Below are positions 16,586 to 23,331 of a stretch of 23,331 bases of DNA, one piece after another; position 1 is the first letter of the stretch; each line of letters opens with the position of its first letter. The DNA is from an uncultured Lachnospiraceae bacterium (GTDB lineage Bacteria; Bacillota; Clostridia; Lachnospirales; Lachnospiraceae): the NCBI GenBank assembly GCA_910583615.1, contig CAJTXP010000057.1:1-23331 (forward strand). The letters are read 5' to 3'. Position numbers and translations under genes: made by a program. Under the pieces are notes generated by a model. It was not told the origin of the DNA and made no database searches. It worked only from the letters and a program-made list of their open reading frames with translations.

Positions 16586-18271
16586 TCACTCCCCCTCCTT
16601 TTCCCGGTCAAAGGCAGACAGAACCATCCTTTCTGCACGTTCCATATCCTTCCAGAGAGCGTCCATCTCATCCTCGATCAGCCTTCGTCTGTGATCTCCG
16701 GGCGACCTGAAATCCGTCTGCAGGTGCTCTCTTACAGATAAAATCTGCTGCAGCATTTCTTCTTTCTGGACGCCGCTGTCTCTGAATTCCATCGTCCTGG
16801 TACAGATCTGCCCTATAAGCTCTTCATACATGACCAGCGCCGTACGCTCATTATCCATCTCCACCAGATTTCCGGCGGATAAAGCCGTCAGATCTTCCCA
16901 GTAATCCCGGTAAGTAACTGCCATGTCTCCTGCCTCATCTATGGTTCCTATACGGGAATAGTAATCTGCAATCACAGCAAGTCTTCTGGAGCGTTCTGTC
17001 TTCTTTTCGTCCAGTCTTTCCGAGGCCGCTGCAATCTCCAGATAGACTTTTGCACTTTTTTTATTGCTCTTCTCTTCATATTTATAGTAGTAGGCAATGC
17101 CTGCCGCATACGCAAACTCTTCATATCCGATCCGGTTCTTTTTCAATGCCTGCTCATTCGTCTGCTTCCCGTCCCCATAGGCAATCAGAACCGAACGAAG
17201 CTCTTCGCTTTCTCCTGCAGTCAGCACATTGTCATCCAGAAATACCTCTTCCAGCAGTTCCATATATGCTTCTTTTCTTGAAGGATCCAAAGTCACAGCC
17301 GCCCTGTAATTCCTGACTGCTTCCTCTGCGGACACTGCGCTGCGCGCCAGCAGAAGGCATGCTTCATAATTATGGTTTCTGGCTTCCAGTCCTTTCCATG
17401 CAGAAACTACTGCGCCGGCCTCCAGCGCTGCCGTCAGCATCAGAGAGGCCATAAAGGGAACCAGTTTTTTTCGCTGTTGTCTCTGATATTCCGCGTCCCA
17501 CTCAAAATAATGCTCCAGCGCATACATCAGCTCCCGGCAGGACTGATAACGATTTTCTTTTTTTACCTGGGTACACCTGACAAGAACCGCTTCCAGACCG
17601 GAAGAAAGAGAGGGATTGATCTGACAGATCGGACAGAGGGCATGGGGGCTCTCTCCGGTAAGAAGCTGGAACAGCATGACTCCCAGACAGTAGATATCGG
17701 TTCTGGCGTCACTTTGTCCTTCTTTTTCATACTGCTCCGGAGCTGCGTAGCCTCTGGTTCCCAGAGAGATCGTATCCCTTGCGTTCTGCGGCTTATACTC
17801 TCTTGCAGCACCAAAATCGATCAGCATAATGTTGCCATCCGGCTTCAGCATCACATTGGCAGGCTTCATGTCCCGATATATGACCGCCGGTTTTCTCGTA
17901 TGCAGATAAGACAACACATCACAGAGCTGTCCCGCCCATTTCAATACATCCTTCTGCGGCTGTGCCCCGTACTCGGCCAGAATGTCCTGAAGAGAACGCC
18001 CTTCGATATAATCCATCACGATCAGCAGAGAATCCCGGTTCTCGATCACGTCGACGATACCCGGCAGGTGCGGATGCTTCAGTTTTTTCATCATCTCTAT
18101 CTCTCTTTTATTCGCATGCAGATGATGAACGTCATTTTTCAGTATCTCCTTGACTGCCCACTGTTTGTTCACGCGCTCGTTCATGGCAAGGTATACAATA
18201 CTCATCCCGCCTCTTCCGATCACATTCAATATTTTATATTTTCCGTCAATCAATGTCCCTGGTTCCATCAT
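16586..18271 (-). CDS. Membrane Ser/Thr protein kinase, Hanks type, without PASTA domains
   Basis: About 561 residues. The N-terminal kinase domain (about 10-260) has all key motifs: glycine loop GRGGMSIVYLA, catalytic lysine in WAVKEI (about 41), YRDMKPANVML with catalytic D134 and N139, DFGAARE at 152, and AAPEQY at 176-181. The HRD histidine is tyrosine, a variant seen in related bacterial kinases. One transmembrane helix follows (about 270-290). The region beyond it, about 270 residues and presumably extracellular, is mostly helical with TPR-like alternation, unlike the PASTA repeats of PrkC/PknB. An AGGAG lies 8 bases before the ATG at 18271. The gene starts 14 bases after the PP2C stop, the classic kinase-phosphatase pairing. 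The substrates are unknown; the neighbouring small protein and surface protein are candidates. Confidence 0.92.
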   Translation of the reverse strand: MMEPGTLIDGKYKILNVIGRGGMSIVYLAMNERVNKQWAVKEILKNDVHHLHANKREIEMMKKLKHPHLPGIVDVIENRDSLLIVMDYIEGRSLQDILAEYGAQPQKDVLKWAGQLCDVLSYLHTRKPAVIYRDMKPANVMLKPDGNIMLIDFGAAREYKPQNARDTISLGTRGYAAPEQYEKEGQSDARTDIYCLGVMLFQLLTGESPHALCPICQINPSLSSGLEAVLVRCTQVKKENRYQSCRELMYALEHYFEWDAEYQRQQRKKLVPFMASLMLTAALEAGAVVSAWKGLEARNHNYEACLLLARSAVSAEEAVRNYRAAVTLDPSRKEAYMELLEEVFLDDNVLTAGESEELRSVLIAYGDGKQTNEQALKKNRIGYEEFAYAAGIAYYYKYEEKSNKKSAKVYLEIAAASERLDEKKTERSRRLAVIADYYSRIGTIDEAGDMAVTYRDYWEDLTALSAGNLVEMDNERTALVMYEELIGQICTRTMEFRDSGVQKEEMLQQILSVREHLQTDFRSPGDHRRRLIEDEMDALWKDMERAERMVLSAFDREKEGE

Positions 18272-18285
18272 CACTCCTGCTCCTT

Positions 18286-19050
18286 TCAGGTCCTCACTGC
18301 AATCACGGAAATATCATCCCGTTCTCCCCGGTCCCTGTTCAGCCTGATCAGATCGGTCAGTCGTCTTTCCATTTCCATTTCCTTTTTCATCACGGAAGGC
18401 CGCAGCCTTTTTTGCATCTCCTTTTCGCTGATCATATGCCGAAAACCGTCACAACACAGCATATAGACGGTATCTTTGTGAAGCACCCCTTTTTTACAGA
18501 CCGGCCTGACTTCTTCTGACGCTCCCACACACTGCAGCAGCACATTCCTTCTTTCGTCCCTTTCCGCCTCATCCCGTGTCAAAAGCCCGCATTCCACCTC
18601 CCGCTGAACCAGCGTCTGATCCCGAGTAAGCTGCCGGATTCTCCTCCGGATCTCATAGATCCGGCTGTCTCCCACATGCAGGACATAATATTTCTTTTCG
18701 GCAAAAAGCATGGCCGTTACCGTTGTTCCCAGCTGAAAGTGACAGCGCTTCCCATATGCCTCAATTTTTCGGTTCACATTCTGAAGAAGCCTGTCCCAGG
18801 AATGAAGAATCTCCGTCTCTCTGACCGGACTTTTTAAAAGTTCCGGCAGTCCCGTCTCAAACCATTCTGAAAATGAACGGACAACCGCTGCGCTTGCCAC
18901 CTCCCCTCTCTTCAGTCCGCCCATGCCGTCACATACCATTGCCAGCAGAATCTGCTTATCCTGGCAGACTGCCTGTTTCAGCAGCAGCGAATCCTGGTTG
19001 TTTTTCCTTCCTGTCCCCCTGTCGGTACAGCAGGCAAATACATACTTCAT
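18286..19050 (-). CDS. PP2C-family Ser/Thr protein phosphatase
   Basis: Metal-dependent phosphatase expected to reverse the action of the adjacent kinase. The 254 residues carry the bacterial PP2C motifs in order: TDRGTGRKNNQDS near residue 9, MVCDGMGGLKRGE near 38, FQLGTTVTAMLF, HVGDSRIYEI, LTRDQTLVQREV, MLCCDGF, and the C-terminal DDISVIAVRT. All expected metal-binding aspartates are visible. The ATG at 19050 is chosen because GAGG lies 5 bases upstream. An in-frame TTG at 19077 is possible but less likely. It has no membrane segment, so it should act in the cytoplasm. It lies between the prepilin peptidase and the kinase. Confidence 0.92.
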   Translation of the reverse strand: MKYVFACCTDRGTGRKNNQDSLLLKQAVCQDKQILLAMVCDGMGGLKRGEVASAAVVRSFSEWFETGLPELLKSPVRETEILHSWDRLLQNVNRKIEAYGKRCHFQLGTTVTAMLFAEKKYYVLHVGDSRIYEIRRRIRQLTRDQTLVQREVECGLLTRDEAERDERRNVLLQCVGASEEVRPVCKKGVLHKDTVYMLCCDGFRHMISEKEMQKRLRPSVMKKEMEMERRLTDLIRLNRDRGERDDISVIAVRT

Positions 19051-19086
19051 CCTGTCCTCACTTTCCGGAAACTTCAAAATCCTGAT

Positions 19087-19575
19087 TCAGCTCTTTCCAA
19101 TCAGCACCGCCATAACTGCCAGAAAAACAAAAGGCGCATATGGAATCCCCATATTCCGGTCCGCTTTTCTCAAAACCAGCAGCACGGCGCAGACGCCCGC
19201 TGCCAGCAGGGCGGAAATCCATGCGGTCCACAGTACTCCTGTTCTTCCCATGTAGAAACCGGTTACTGCAAAAAGCTTCACATCTCCCGCGCCGATTCCT
19301 CCTCTCAAGATCAGATAACAGCCGAAGCTGAGACCTCCTCCCAGTATCATGCCTGCGGCAGCTTCCCATATCCGCATCCATTCATGGTCCATACCGCTTT
19401 CCAGCAGTAAAAGCGCGGCTCCCGCACACAGCAGATACAGCAGCAGCCGGTTGGATATCCTTCCGCTCCTTACATCAGTCCATGCCATGCGAAGCAGCCC
19501 TCCAAGCAGAAGCAGGCTGCGCACTCCTCCCCAGATATCATGAACTGACAGACCATATATCCTGCAAAAGTCCAT
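19087..19575 (-). CDS. A24 prepilin peptidase, short TadV/CpaA type
   Basis: Inner-membrane aspartic protease that removes the leader of type IV or Flp prepilins. The 162-residue protein is almost wholly hydrophobic and has the two catalytic aspartates of the family: D34 in AWTDVRSGRISN and D98 in RGGIGAGDVKLFA. It lacks the N-terminal methyltransferase domain of long PilD enzymes, as in TadV/CpaA. The ATG follows AGGA at a short distance. It is the first gene of the kinase operon, directly after the promoter. No pilin, secretion ATPase or Tad gene is present in the window, so its substrate must be encoded elsewhere or be something other than a pilin. Confidence 0.88.
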   Translation of the reverse strand: MDFCRIYGLSVHDIWGGVRSLLLLGGLLRMAWTDVRSGRISNRLLLYLLCAGAALLLLESGMDHEWMRIWEAAAGMILGGGLSFGCYLILRGGIGAGDVKLFAVTGFYMGRTGVLWTAWISALLAAGVCAVLLVLRKADRNMGIPYAPFVFLAVMAVLIGKS

Positions 19576-19642
19576 CCCGTTCCTACCGTTTCTTTCTGTA
19601 TTATTTTGGAATTATCAGGCGAATGCCCAAAGAATTTCATCT

Positions 19643-19659
19643 GTACAATGATATTGTAC
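19643..19659 (-). promoter_or_regulatory. Operator-like palindrome over the -10 box
   Basis: GTACAAT-GAT-ATTGTAC is a perfect 7-bp inverted repeat. One half covers the -10 box of the kinase-operon promoter and the other falls near the expected transcript start. This is a typical position for a repressor. No known regulator motif is matched with certainty. Confidence 0.45.
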
Positions 19660-19681
19660 TATACGTCTTTACAAATTGCAA
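19653..19681 (-). promoter_or_regulatory. Promoter of the prepilin peptidase-PP2C-kinase operon
   Basis: On the minus strand, TTGCAA (-35, 19676-19681) and TACAAT (-10, 19653-19658) are separated by exactly 17 bases. The expected start lies near 19646, giving a leader of about 70 bases before the prepilin peptidase ATG. No other promoter was seen within the five-gene run, where the gaps are 2 to 36 bases. Confidence 0.65.
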
Positions 19682-19692
19682 GAGCAAATCAT

Positions 19693-19711
19693 AGAATACA
19701 GAAGGTATTCT
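19693..19711. promoter_or_regulatory. Inverted repeat upstream of the -35 box
   Basis: AGAATAC-AGAAG-GTATTCT is a perfect 7-bp inverted repeat. It ends about 12 bases upstream of the -35 box, where an activator or second repressor site could sit. It has no T-run on the minus strand, so it is not a good terminator for the ABC operon. Confidence 0.3.
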
Positions 19712-19726
19712 GCACCCCCTGTTACT

Positions 19727-19932
19727 TTTCACGGGGTGGGCGGTCTGCGCCCTGAGCCTGTGTGCTTTGCAGCGCTGTGTGGACTGGAGCGGACATCGAA
19801 GCCTTTCTGTCTGTCTCAGGCGAACAGACCTGTCCGAATGAGACAGACAGAAAGGCTTCGATGTCCGATACACTCCATACGAGCGCAGAGCACACAGGCC
19901 CAGGGCGCAGACCGCTCACCCACCCCGTGAAA
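19727..19932. repeat. Long near-perfect palindrome (complete copy of a repeat family)
   Basis: This occupies most of the 377-base gene-free stretch 19576-19952. Outer pairing: TTTCACGGGGTGGG at 19727-19740 against 19919-19932. Next, 30 bases at 19741-19770 match 19885-19914 with two differences. The middle (19771-19790 against 19867-19884) pairs poorly. The core is a perfect 28-bp stem, 19791-19818 with 19839-19866, around a 20-base loop. Four bases (CTCA, 19915-19918) are unpaired. Both strands have short open frames through it, but their peptides mirror each other as the palindrome predicts, so it is unlikely to be coding. Half copies lie at 10632 and 23253. Confidence 0.9.
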
Positions 19933-19952
19933 GACACCCATTCCTTTTCGGT

Positions 19953-20759
19953 TTATGATTCTGCGGAAAGAAGGATTCTGTCATTATCCAGATCCTTTCC
20001 GGCTCCCGTCCTGAATTTTTCAAGAAGATCAGAGACCGTCATATGCGACCGCTCCTCTCCCTGTACATCCAGCACGATCTTTCCGTTATCCATCATCAGG
20101 GTACGGTTTCCAAGTTCAAGCGCCTGATGCATATTATGAGTTACCATCAGGCAGGTTGTGTGATTCCGGCTGATGATTTTCTGCGTCAGCTTCAGCACTT
20201 TATCCGCCGTTCCCGGATCCAGCGCCGCCGTATGCTCATCCAGCAGCAAAAGCTGCGGCGGCACCAGCGTCGCCATCAAAAGCGTCAGCGCCTGTCTCTG
20301 TCCGCCGGACAAAAGCCCTACCGGCTGCTTCATCCGGTCTTCCAGTCCCATCTCCAGAAGCGACAGCTGCTCCTGGAAGAAATCTTTATCTTTTTTTGAA
20401 ATCCGGCTGAAAGGAATGCTCCCTTTTGATGCCCGTAAATACGCAAGCGCCAGATTCTCTTCAATAGTCATATGAGGAGCCGTTCCCTTCAGCGGATCCT
20501 GAAAAAGGCGCCCCACCACCCTGCTTCGTCTGTACTCCGGCGTGAATGTAATATTTTCCCCGTTTAAAATGATGGAACCCTCGTCTACATAAAAACTGCC
20601 TGCAACTGCATTTAACAACGTGGATTTTCCAGCGCCGTTTGAACCAATAATGGAAGCGAAATCACCCGGTCTTAAGTGAAGGTCTATTCCCTGTACTGCA
20701 CATTTTTCGTTGACCGTTCCGGCGTTGAATGTTTTTCTGATATTTTCAAGCTTCAACAT
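19953..20759 (-). CDS. ABC transporter ATP-binding protein, TrpZ-like
   Basis: ATPase subunit powering the importer encoded by the next two genes upstream. The 268 residues contain Walker A GSNGAGKST (39-47), a Q-loop in GRLFQDPLKG, the signature LLSGGQRQALTL, Walker B with LLLLDEHTAALDP, and the switch histidine in MVTHNMHQA. The ATG at 20759 follows GGAGG by 8 bases, and the permease stop is 1 base upstream, so translation is coupled. Its family is the one paired with PF04392-type binding proteins. The role in tryptophan uptake rests on the T-box at the head of the operon. Confidence 0.93.
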   Translation of the reverse strand: MLKLENIRKTFNAGTVNEKCAVQGIDLHLRPGDFASIIGSNGAGKSTLLNAVAGSFYVDEGSIILNGENITFTPEYRRSRVVGRLFQDPLKGTAPHMTIEENLALAYLRASKGSIPFSRISKKDKDFFQEQLSLLEMGLEDRMKQPVGLLSGGQRQALTLLMATLVPPQLLLLDEHTAALDPGTADKVLKLTQKIISRNHTTCLMVTHNMHQALELGNRTLMMDNGKIVLDVQGEERSHMTVSDLLEKFRTGAGKDLDNDRILLSAES

Positions 20760-20760
20760 C

Positions 20761-21669
20761 TCATCGGCCTCCTTTCTGCGCAGACCTGATCTTCCGCTTC
20801 TGAAAATCAGCCCAGTCTTTCAGCGTCGGAGAGGCAATCGCGAGCGCAACCACAACCGCCGTTACAAGCTTCAGGCACTCAATCGGTACAATGGAGGTCT
20901 TCAGGATGACGGCATATAAAAACCGGTATACAATGCTTCCCGCTACAGCCGCCGCCACGTTCCGTCCAACAGAACGTCTGCCGAATATGGTCTCGCCGAT
21001 GATCAGGCAGGCCAGCCCGATCACCACGATCCCGGTGCCGCTGTTGATATCCGCCGATTTCTGATACTGTCCCACCACCGCGCCGGACAGCGCAGTCAAA
21101 GCATTGGACACGCACAGTCCTACGGAGATGGTGAATACCGGATTGATGGAAGAAGCCCTTACCATGTCCCTGTTGTCTCCGGTTGCCCGGATACTGAGTC
21201 CCAGCCTGGTTCCCAGAAAACGGACCAGTAAAACCGCAGTCACAACCGTAATCCCGGCAGCCAGAATCAGCTTGTGCCAGCTTCCGCCGATCCCCGTGTC
21301 CCGGAATATGGTAAAAAGCGTCTCCTGCTTTAAAAGGCTGACGTTGGAGCTCCATCCCATGACCATCAGATTTACGGTATAGAGTCCCGTATTTGTCACG
21401 ATTCCCGCCAGGATAGAGGGAACGCCCAGCCTCGTCTGAAGAAAAGCGGTCACGAATCCGGCGCCGGCTCCCGCCAGAATCGCCGCAAGAACTGCCAGAA
21501 ACGGATGGCCCAACGCCGCAATCGTAACAGACACTGCGGCTCCCAGCACAAAACTGCTGTCCGTAGTCAGGTCCGCAATGTCAAGAACCCGATAACTTAA
21601 GAAAAGCGCCATTGCCACCAGAGCATACATAAAACCAAGTTCCAGCGCCGTCTGAATCACATAAAGCAT
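20761..21669 (-). CDS. ABC transporter permease, TrpY-like
   Basis: Membrane subunit of the importer, 302 residues, of the BPD_transp_2 (LivH/RbsC-like) superfamily. About eight or nine hydrophobic segments are visible, beginning with ALELGFMYALVAMALFLSYR. SYRVLDIADLTTDSSFVLGA near residue 25 and GLACLIIGETIFGRRSVG near residue 233 are typical of the branch that works with PF04392 binding proteins. A ribosome site (AAGGAA) lies about 10 bases before the ATG. It is the middle gene, 42 bases after the binding-protein stop. Confidence 0.92.
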   Translation of the reverse strand: MLYVIQTALELGFMYALVAMALFLSYRVLDIADLTTDSSFVLGAAVSVTIAALGHPFLAVLAAILAGAGAGFVTAFLQTRLGVPSILAGIVTNTGLYTVNLMVMGWSSNVSLLKQETLFTIFRDTGIGGSWHKLILAAGITVVTAVLLVRFLGTRLGLSIRATGDNRDMVRASSINPVFTISVGLCVSNALTALSGAVVGQYQKSADINSGTGIVVIGLACLIIGETIFGRRSVGRNVAAAVAGSIVYRFLYAVILKTSIVPIECLKLVTAVVVALAIASPTLKDWADFQKRKIRSAQKGGR

Positions 21670-21711
21670 AATCCGTTCATTCCTTTCACAACCATTCCGT
21701 TTTAATTCTGA

Positions 21712-22791
21712 TCAGTCCTCTGTCGTCACGACTTCTTTGACTTCGCCCATTTCGGAAAACGTGGAATAATCAATGCCCAGAGCCTCCGCCGTCTCCGTGT
21801 TGACCGTAATGATTCCGCCGTCCATCAGATAGTAGTCGTCCAGTCCGTCCAGTCCGCCTGTCAGCGCCTCGTATGCCAGATCCGCCGTCTCGTGTCCAAG
21901 ATCTGTATAGTTCACGCCGCAGGTTGCAAACGCACCGTTGCGGACAAAGGAATCCGCTCCTGTATAATGCGGAATTCCGGCGTCTGCAAGGCTTTCGCAG
22001 ATTGCAAGCTCCGCTGACATAATCACGTTATCCGTGGGCGTAAAGACCGCATCCACATCTTCTGCGATCAGAGAGCTTGCCGCCGTAATCACTTCATCAT
22101 TTGTATTGGCCGTCTTTTCCACATAAGCGATTCCTTTTCCGTCCAGATATTCCTTTGCCTCTGCAATCGGAGTGATGGAATTATCTTCGGACAGGGAATA
22201 CAGAAGTCCGACCTTCTGCACATCCGGATTCTGTGCCAGCATCATATCCAGAATAAATCCGGTATTCAGTGCGTCGGAAGTGCCTGTCACATAATCAATT
22301 CCTGTCATCTGCGCACTTTCCGGATCAGAGATTGCCGCAAAGACCACCGGCGTCTTCGTTTCCTCCGCGCAGGTTGCCATCACCTGTGCAGCCAGCGTTG
22401 CAATCGGTATGATCGCGTCCACCGGCTCGGAAATCACCTGCGTTCCAATCTGGGTCAGTACCGACTGATCGCCCTGCCCGGAATATACTTCATAGTTGAT
22501 CGTTATACCGTTCGCTGCCGCAATCTGATCCAGTTCCTCACAGACCGCGTCAGCGATCTCATCCAGAGAAGCATGATCCATCTGCTTTACAACTGCAATA
22601 TTGTAAGAACCGGCATCCGCACTTTCTCCCCCTGCTTCCGGATCTTCTGCGTTGCCTGCAGCATCCGCTCCGCTTTCCCCCGCATTCTGCGCAGGAGCAT
22701 CGCCGCTCCCATTTGCTGCGCCGCCGCATCCCGTTACTGCCGCCATCGTCACTGCTGCTGCCAATACTGCACTTACTGCTCTTTTTTTCAT
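21712..22791 (-). CDS. ABC transporter substrate-binding lipoprotein, TrpX-like (PF04392)
   Basis: Captures the substrate outside the cell for the permease. The 359 residues begin with a lipoprotein signal: basic MKKR, a hydrophobic core and the lipobox VTGC with C22 as the lipid-bearing cysteine. A low-complexity linker rich in A, G, D and E follows, to about residue 60. The mature part starts NIAVVKQMDHASLDEIADAV and includes VDAIIPIATLAAQ, VFAAISDPESAQ and VFTPTDNVI, all typical of the PF04392 (ABC_sub_bind) family. The ATG follows GGAGGA by 8 bases. Family members bind various ligands. Tryptophan is proposed here because the leader is a T-box with a UGG specifier. Confidence 0.92.
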   Translation of the reverse strand: MKKRAVSAVLAAAVTMAAVTGCGGAANGSGDAPAQNAGESGADAAGNAEDPEAGGESADAGSYNIAVVKQMDHASLDEIADAVCEELDQIAAANGITINYEVYSGQGDQSVLTQIGTQVISEPVDAIIPIATLAAQVMATCAEETKTPVVFAAISDPESAQMTGIDYVTGTSDALNTGFILDMMLAQNPDVQKVGLLYSLSEDNSITPIAEAKEYLDGKGIAYVEKTANTNDEVITAASSLIAEDVDAVFTPTDNVIMSAELAICESLADAGIPHYTGADSFVRNGAFATCGVNYTDLGHETADLAYEALTGGLDGLDDYYLMDGGIITVNTETAEALGIDYSTFSEMGEVKEVVTTED

Positions 22792-22910
22792 CTTTCTTTT
22801 CCTCCAAAATCTTAAAATATTTTCAGAAATGAGGAAACCATCTTTTTGAATGCTCCCCGCAAAAACCGGATTCCGGAAAAAACTGCCGTCCGTCTGTTAT
22901 GCCTTTTTCC

Positions 22911-22953
22911 TGTAAAACAAGAAAACCGCCCCAGGTTTTCGCCTGAGACGGTT
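22911..22953 (-). terminator. T-box-controlled intrinsic terminator
   Basis: On the minus strand AACCGTCTCAGG and CCTGGGGCGGTT form a 12-bp stem (with G-U pairs) around CGAAAA, followed by TTCTTGTTTT. The 5' strand of the stem (CGTCTCA) is also the 3' half of the predicted antiterminator, as expected for a T-box switch. It ends about 120 bases before the binding-protein start. Confidence 0.85.
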
Positions 22954-23192
22954 ATAATCAAGTTATAATCGCGGTACCACTCAAATTGACATATTGTCCA
23001 CTCTCAATGTACTAACATACATTCCTCATTGATAACGGGTTTGGTTCCCGGCAGATCCTACTCTTTTCATTTCGGTCTGCCCTCGAAAGTCCATTCAGCC
23101 ATTCACTCCGTACTGCAATCCCACCGCCTGCAGCTCTCTGTAACTTCACAAAAAGGCCTACTCCTCTTTCTCATCGGTTTCTCTTATTTCTG
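22911..23192 (-). ncRNA. T-box riboswitch, tryptophan specifier (UGG)
   Basis: A leader of about 280 bases in the gene-free stretch 22792-23331. The T-box sequence TGAGTGGTACCGCG lies at 22970-22983 (minus strand). Stem I is visible from AGAGAG and a CTGCA/TGCAG distal hairpin. The specifier region reads GAA-TGG-ACTTTCGAG, with TGG at 23091-23093 in the usual place between GAA and the ACNNNNGAG stretch. A GGCAGA/TCTGCC pairing gives stem II. The antiterminator (TGAG with CTCA) competes with the terminator at 22924-22953. Uncharged tRNA-Trp should allow read-through into the transporter genes. Between the terminator and the first gene, 22792-22910 holds only CCGGATTCCGG within A/T runs (22867-22877) and the ribosome site. 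Confidence 0.9.
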
Positions 23193-23198
23193 TACTGT

Positions 23199-23227
23199 AT
23201 TGTATGCCAGTTCACAGAAGATGTCAA
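23199..23227 (-). promoter_or_regulatory. Promoter of the T-box-transporter operon
   Basis: A perfect -35 TTGACA (23222-23227) and a -10 TACAAT (23199-23204) are separated by exactly 17 bases on the minus strand. This is the best promoter in the window. It suggests strong constitutive initiation, with control left to the T-box. Confidence 0.85.
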
Positions 23228-23252
23228 TACCCTTTTTAATTTTTCTGTAAGT

Positions 23253-23331
23253 CCTGCTACTGTTCATGGGGTGGGCGGTCTGCGCCCTGGACCTCTGTGC
23301 TCTGCAGCGCTGTGTGGACTGGAGCGGACAG
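23253..23331. repeat. Copy of the palindromic repeat, cut by the window edge
   Basis: From 23253 the sequence follows the left arm of the 19727 palindrome, starting at its base 19718, almost base for base: CCTG-TACT-TTCA-GGGGTGGGCGGTCTGCGCCCTG, then CTGTGTGGACTGGAGCGGACA. It has the same orientation as the other left arms. It begins 25 bases upstream of the -35 box of the T-box operon. Whether a right arm follows cannot be seen. Confidence 0.85.

Noticed and set aside
17372..18466. A 364-codon open frame on the plus strand
   Set aside because: It is opposite the kinase and the end of the PP2C gene, both certain. Its composition is typical of an antisense shadow.
19676..19930. Short open frames on both strands through the palindrome
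   Set aside because: The predicted peptides of the two strands share stretches only because the DNA is palindromic. There is no ribosome site or conserved start, so coding is unlikely.
19727..19932. Palindrome considered as an ordinary intrinsic terminator for the ABC operon
   Set aside because: It is far longer than a terminator, has no T-run after it on the minus strand, and is shared with other places. It may still hinder transcription.
23105..23130. UAC in the leader as a tyrosine specifier for the T-box
   Set aside because: The UAC lies next to the distal hairpin of stem I, not in the GAA-NNN-AC context. The UGG at 23091-23093 fits that context.

Overview
The window looks like chromosomal DNA from an anaerobic, endospore-forming clostridium, most likely of the Lachnospiraceae type. 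The pointers are a GerA/SpoVAF-type spore protein, an anaerobic ribonucleotide reductase activase, the clostridial order rimO-pgsA-cinA, a tryptophan T-box, strong GGAGG-type ribosome binding sites and a balanced base composition. The genus is an inference; no rRNA gene or other marker is present. Only two genes at the left edge lie on the plus strand. The other sixteen lie on the minus strand, so the rest is described in the direction of transcription, right to left.

Right edge (23331 to 19953): a half copy of a repeat enters from the edge. A near-consensus promoter then drives a T-box leader whose specifier reads UGG (Trp). It controls a three-gene ABC importer (lipoprotein, permease, ATPase) of the TrpXYZ type. 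Next comes a roughly 206-bp near-perfect palindrome at 19727-19932, of the same repeat family.

Middle (19681 to 10685): a promoter with a palindrome over its -10 box starts a tight five-gene operon. It encodes an A24 prepilin peptidase, a PP2C phosphatase, a membrane Ser/Thr kinase without PASTA domains, a small basic membrane protein, and an 1862-residue surface protein with an acidic tandem-repeat stalk and about a dozen Ig-like modules. No pilin or secretion ATPase gene is present. This is the most unusual part of the window: a reversible phosphorylation pair co-transcribed with a giant surface protein. A third repeat copy, flanked by 9-bp direct repeats, sits at the stop codon of the giant gene.

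Left-centre (10591 to 2245): a housekeeping series, probably one or two transcripts, starts at a good promoter and ends at a strong bidirectional terminator. The order is rimO (S12 methylthiotransferase), pgsA (phosphatidylglycerophosphate synthase), a short CinA-like amidase, nrdG, dut, ppx with an HD domain, ppk1, and a Cof-type HAD phosphatase. Polyphosphate synthesis and hydrolysis are encoded side by side, next to nucleotide-pool enzymes.

Left edge (1 to 2236): spoVAF, then a Uma2-family putative nuclease with its own extended -10 promoter and a structured leader, both on the plus strand.

All names come from motifs and family knowledge read by eye; no database search was made.
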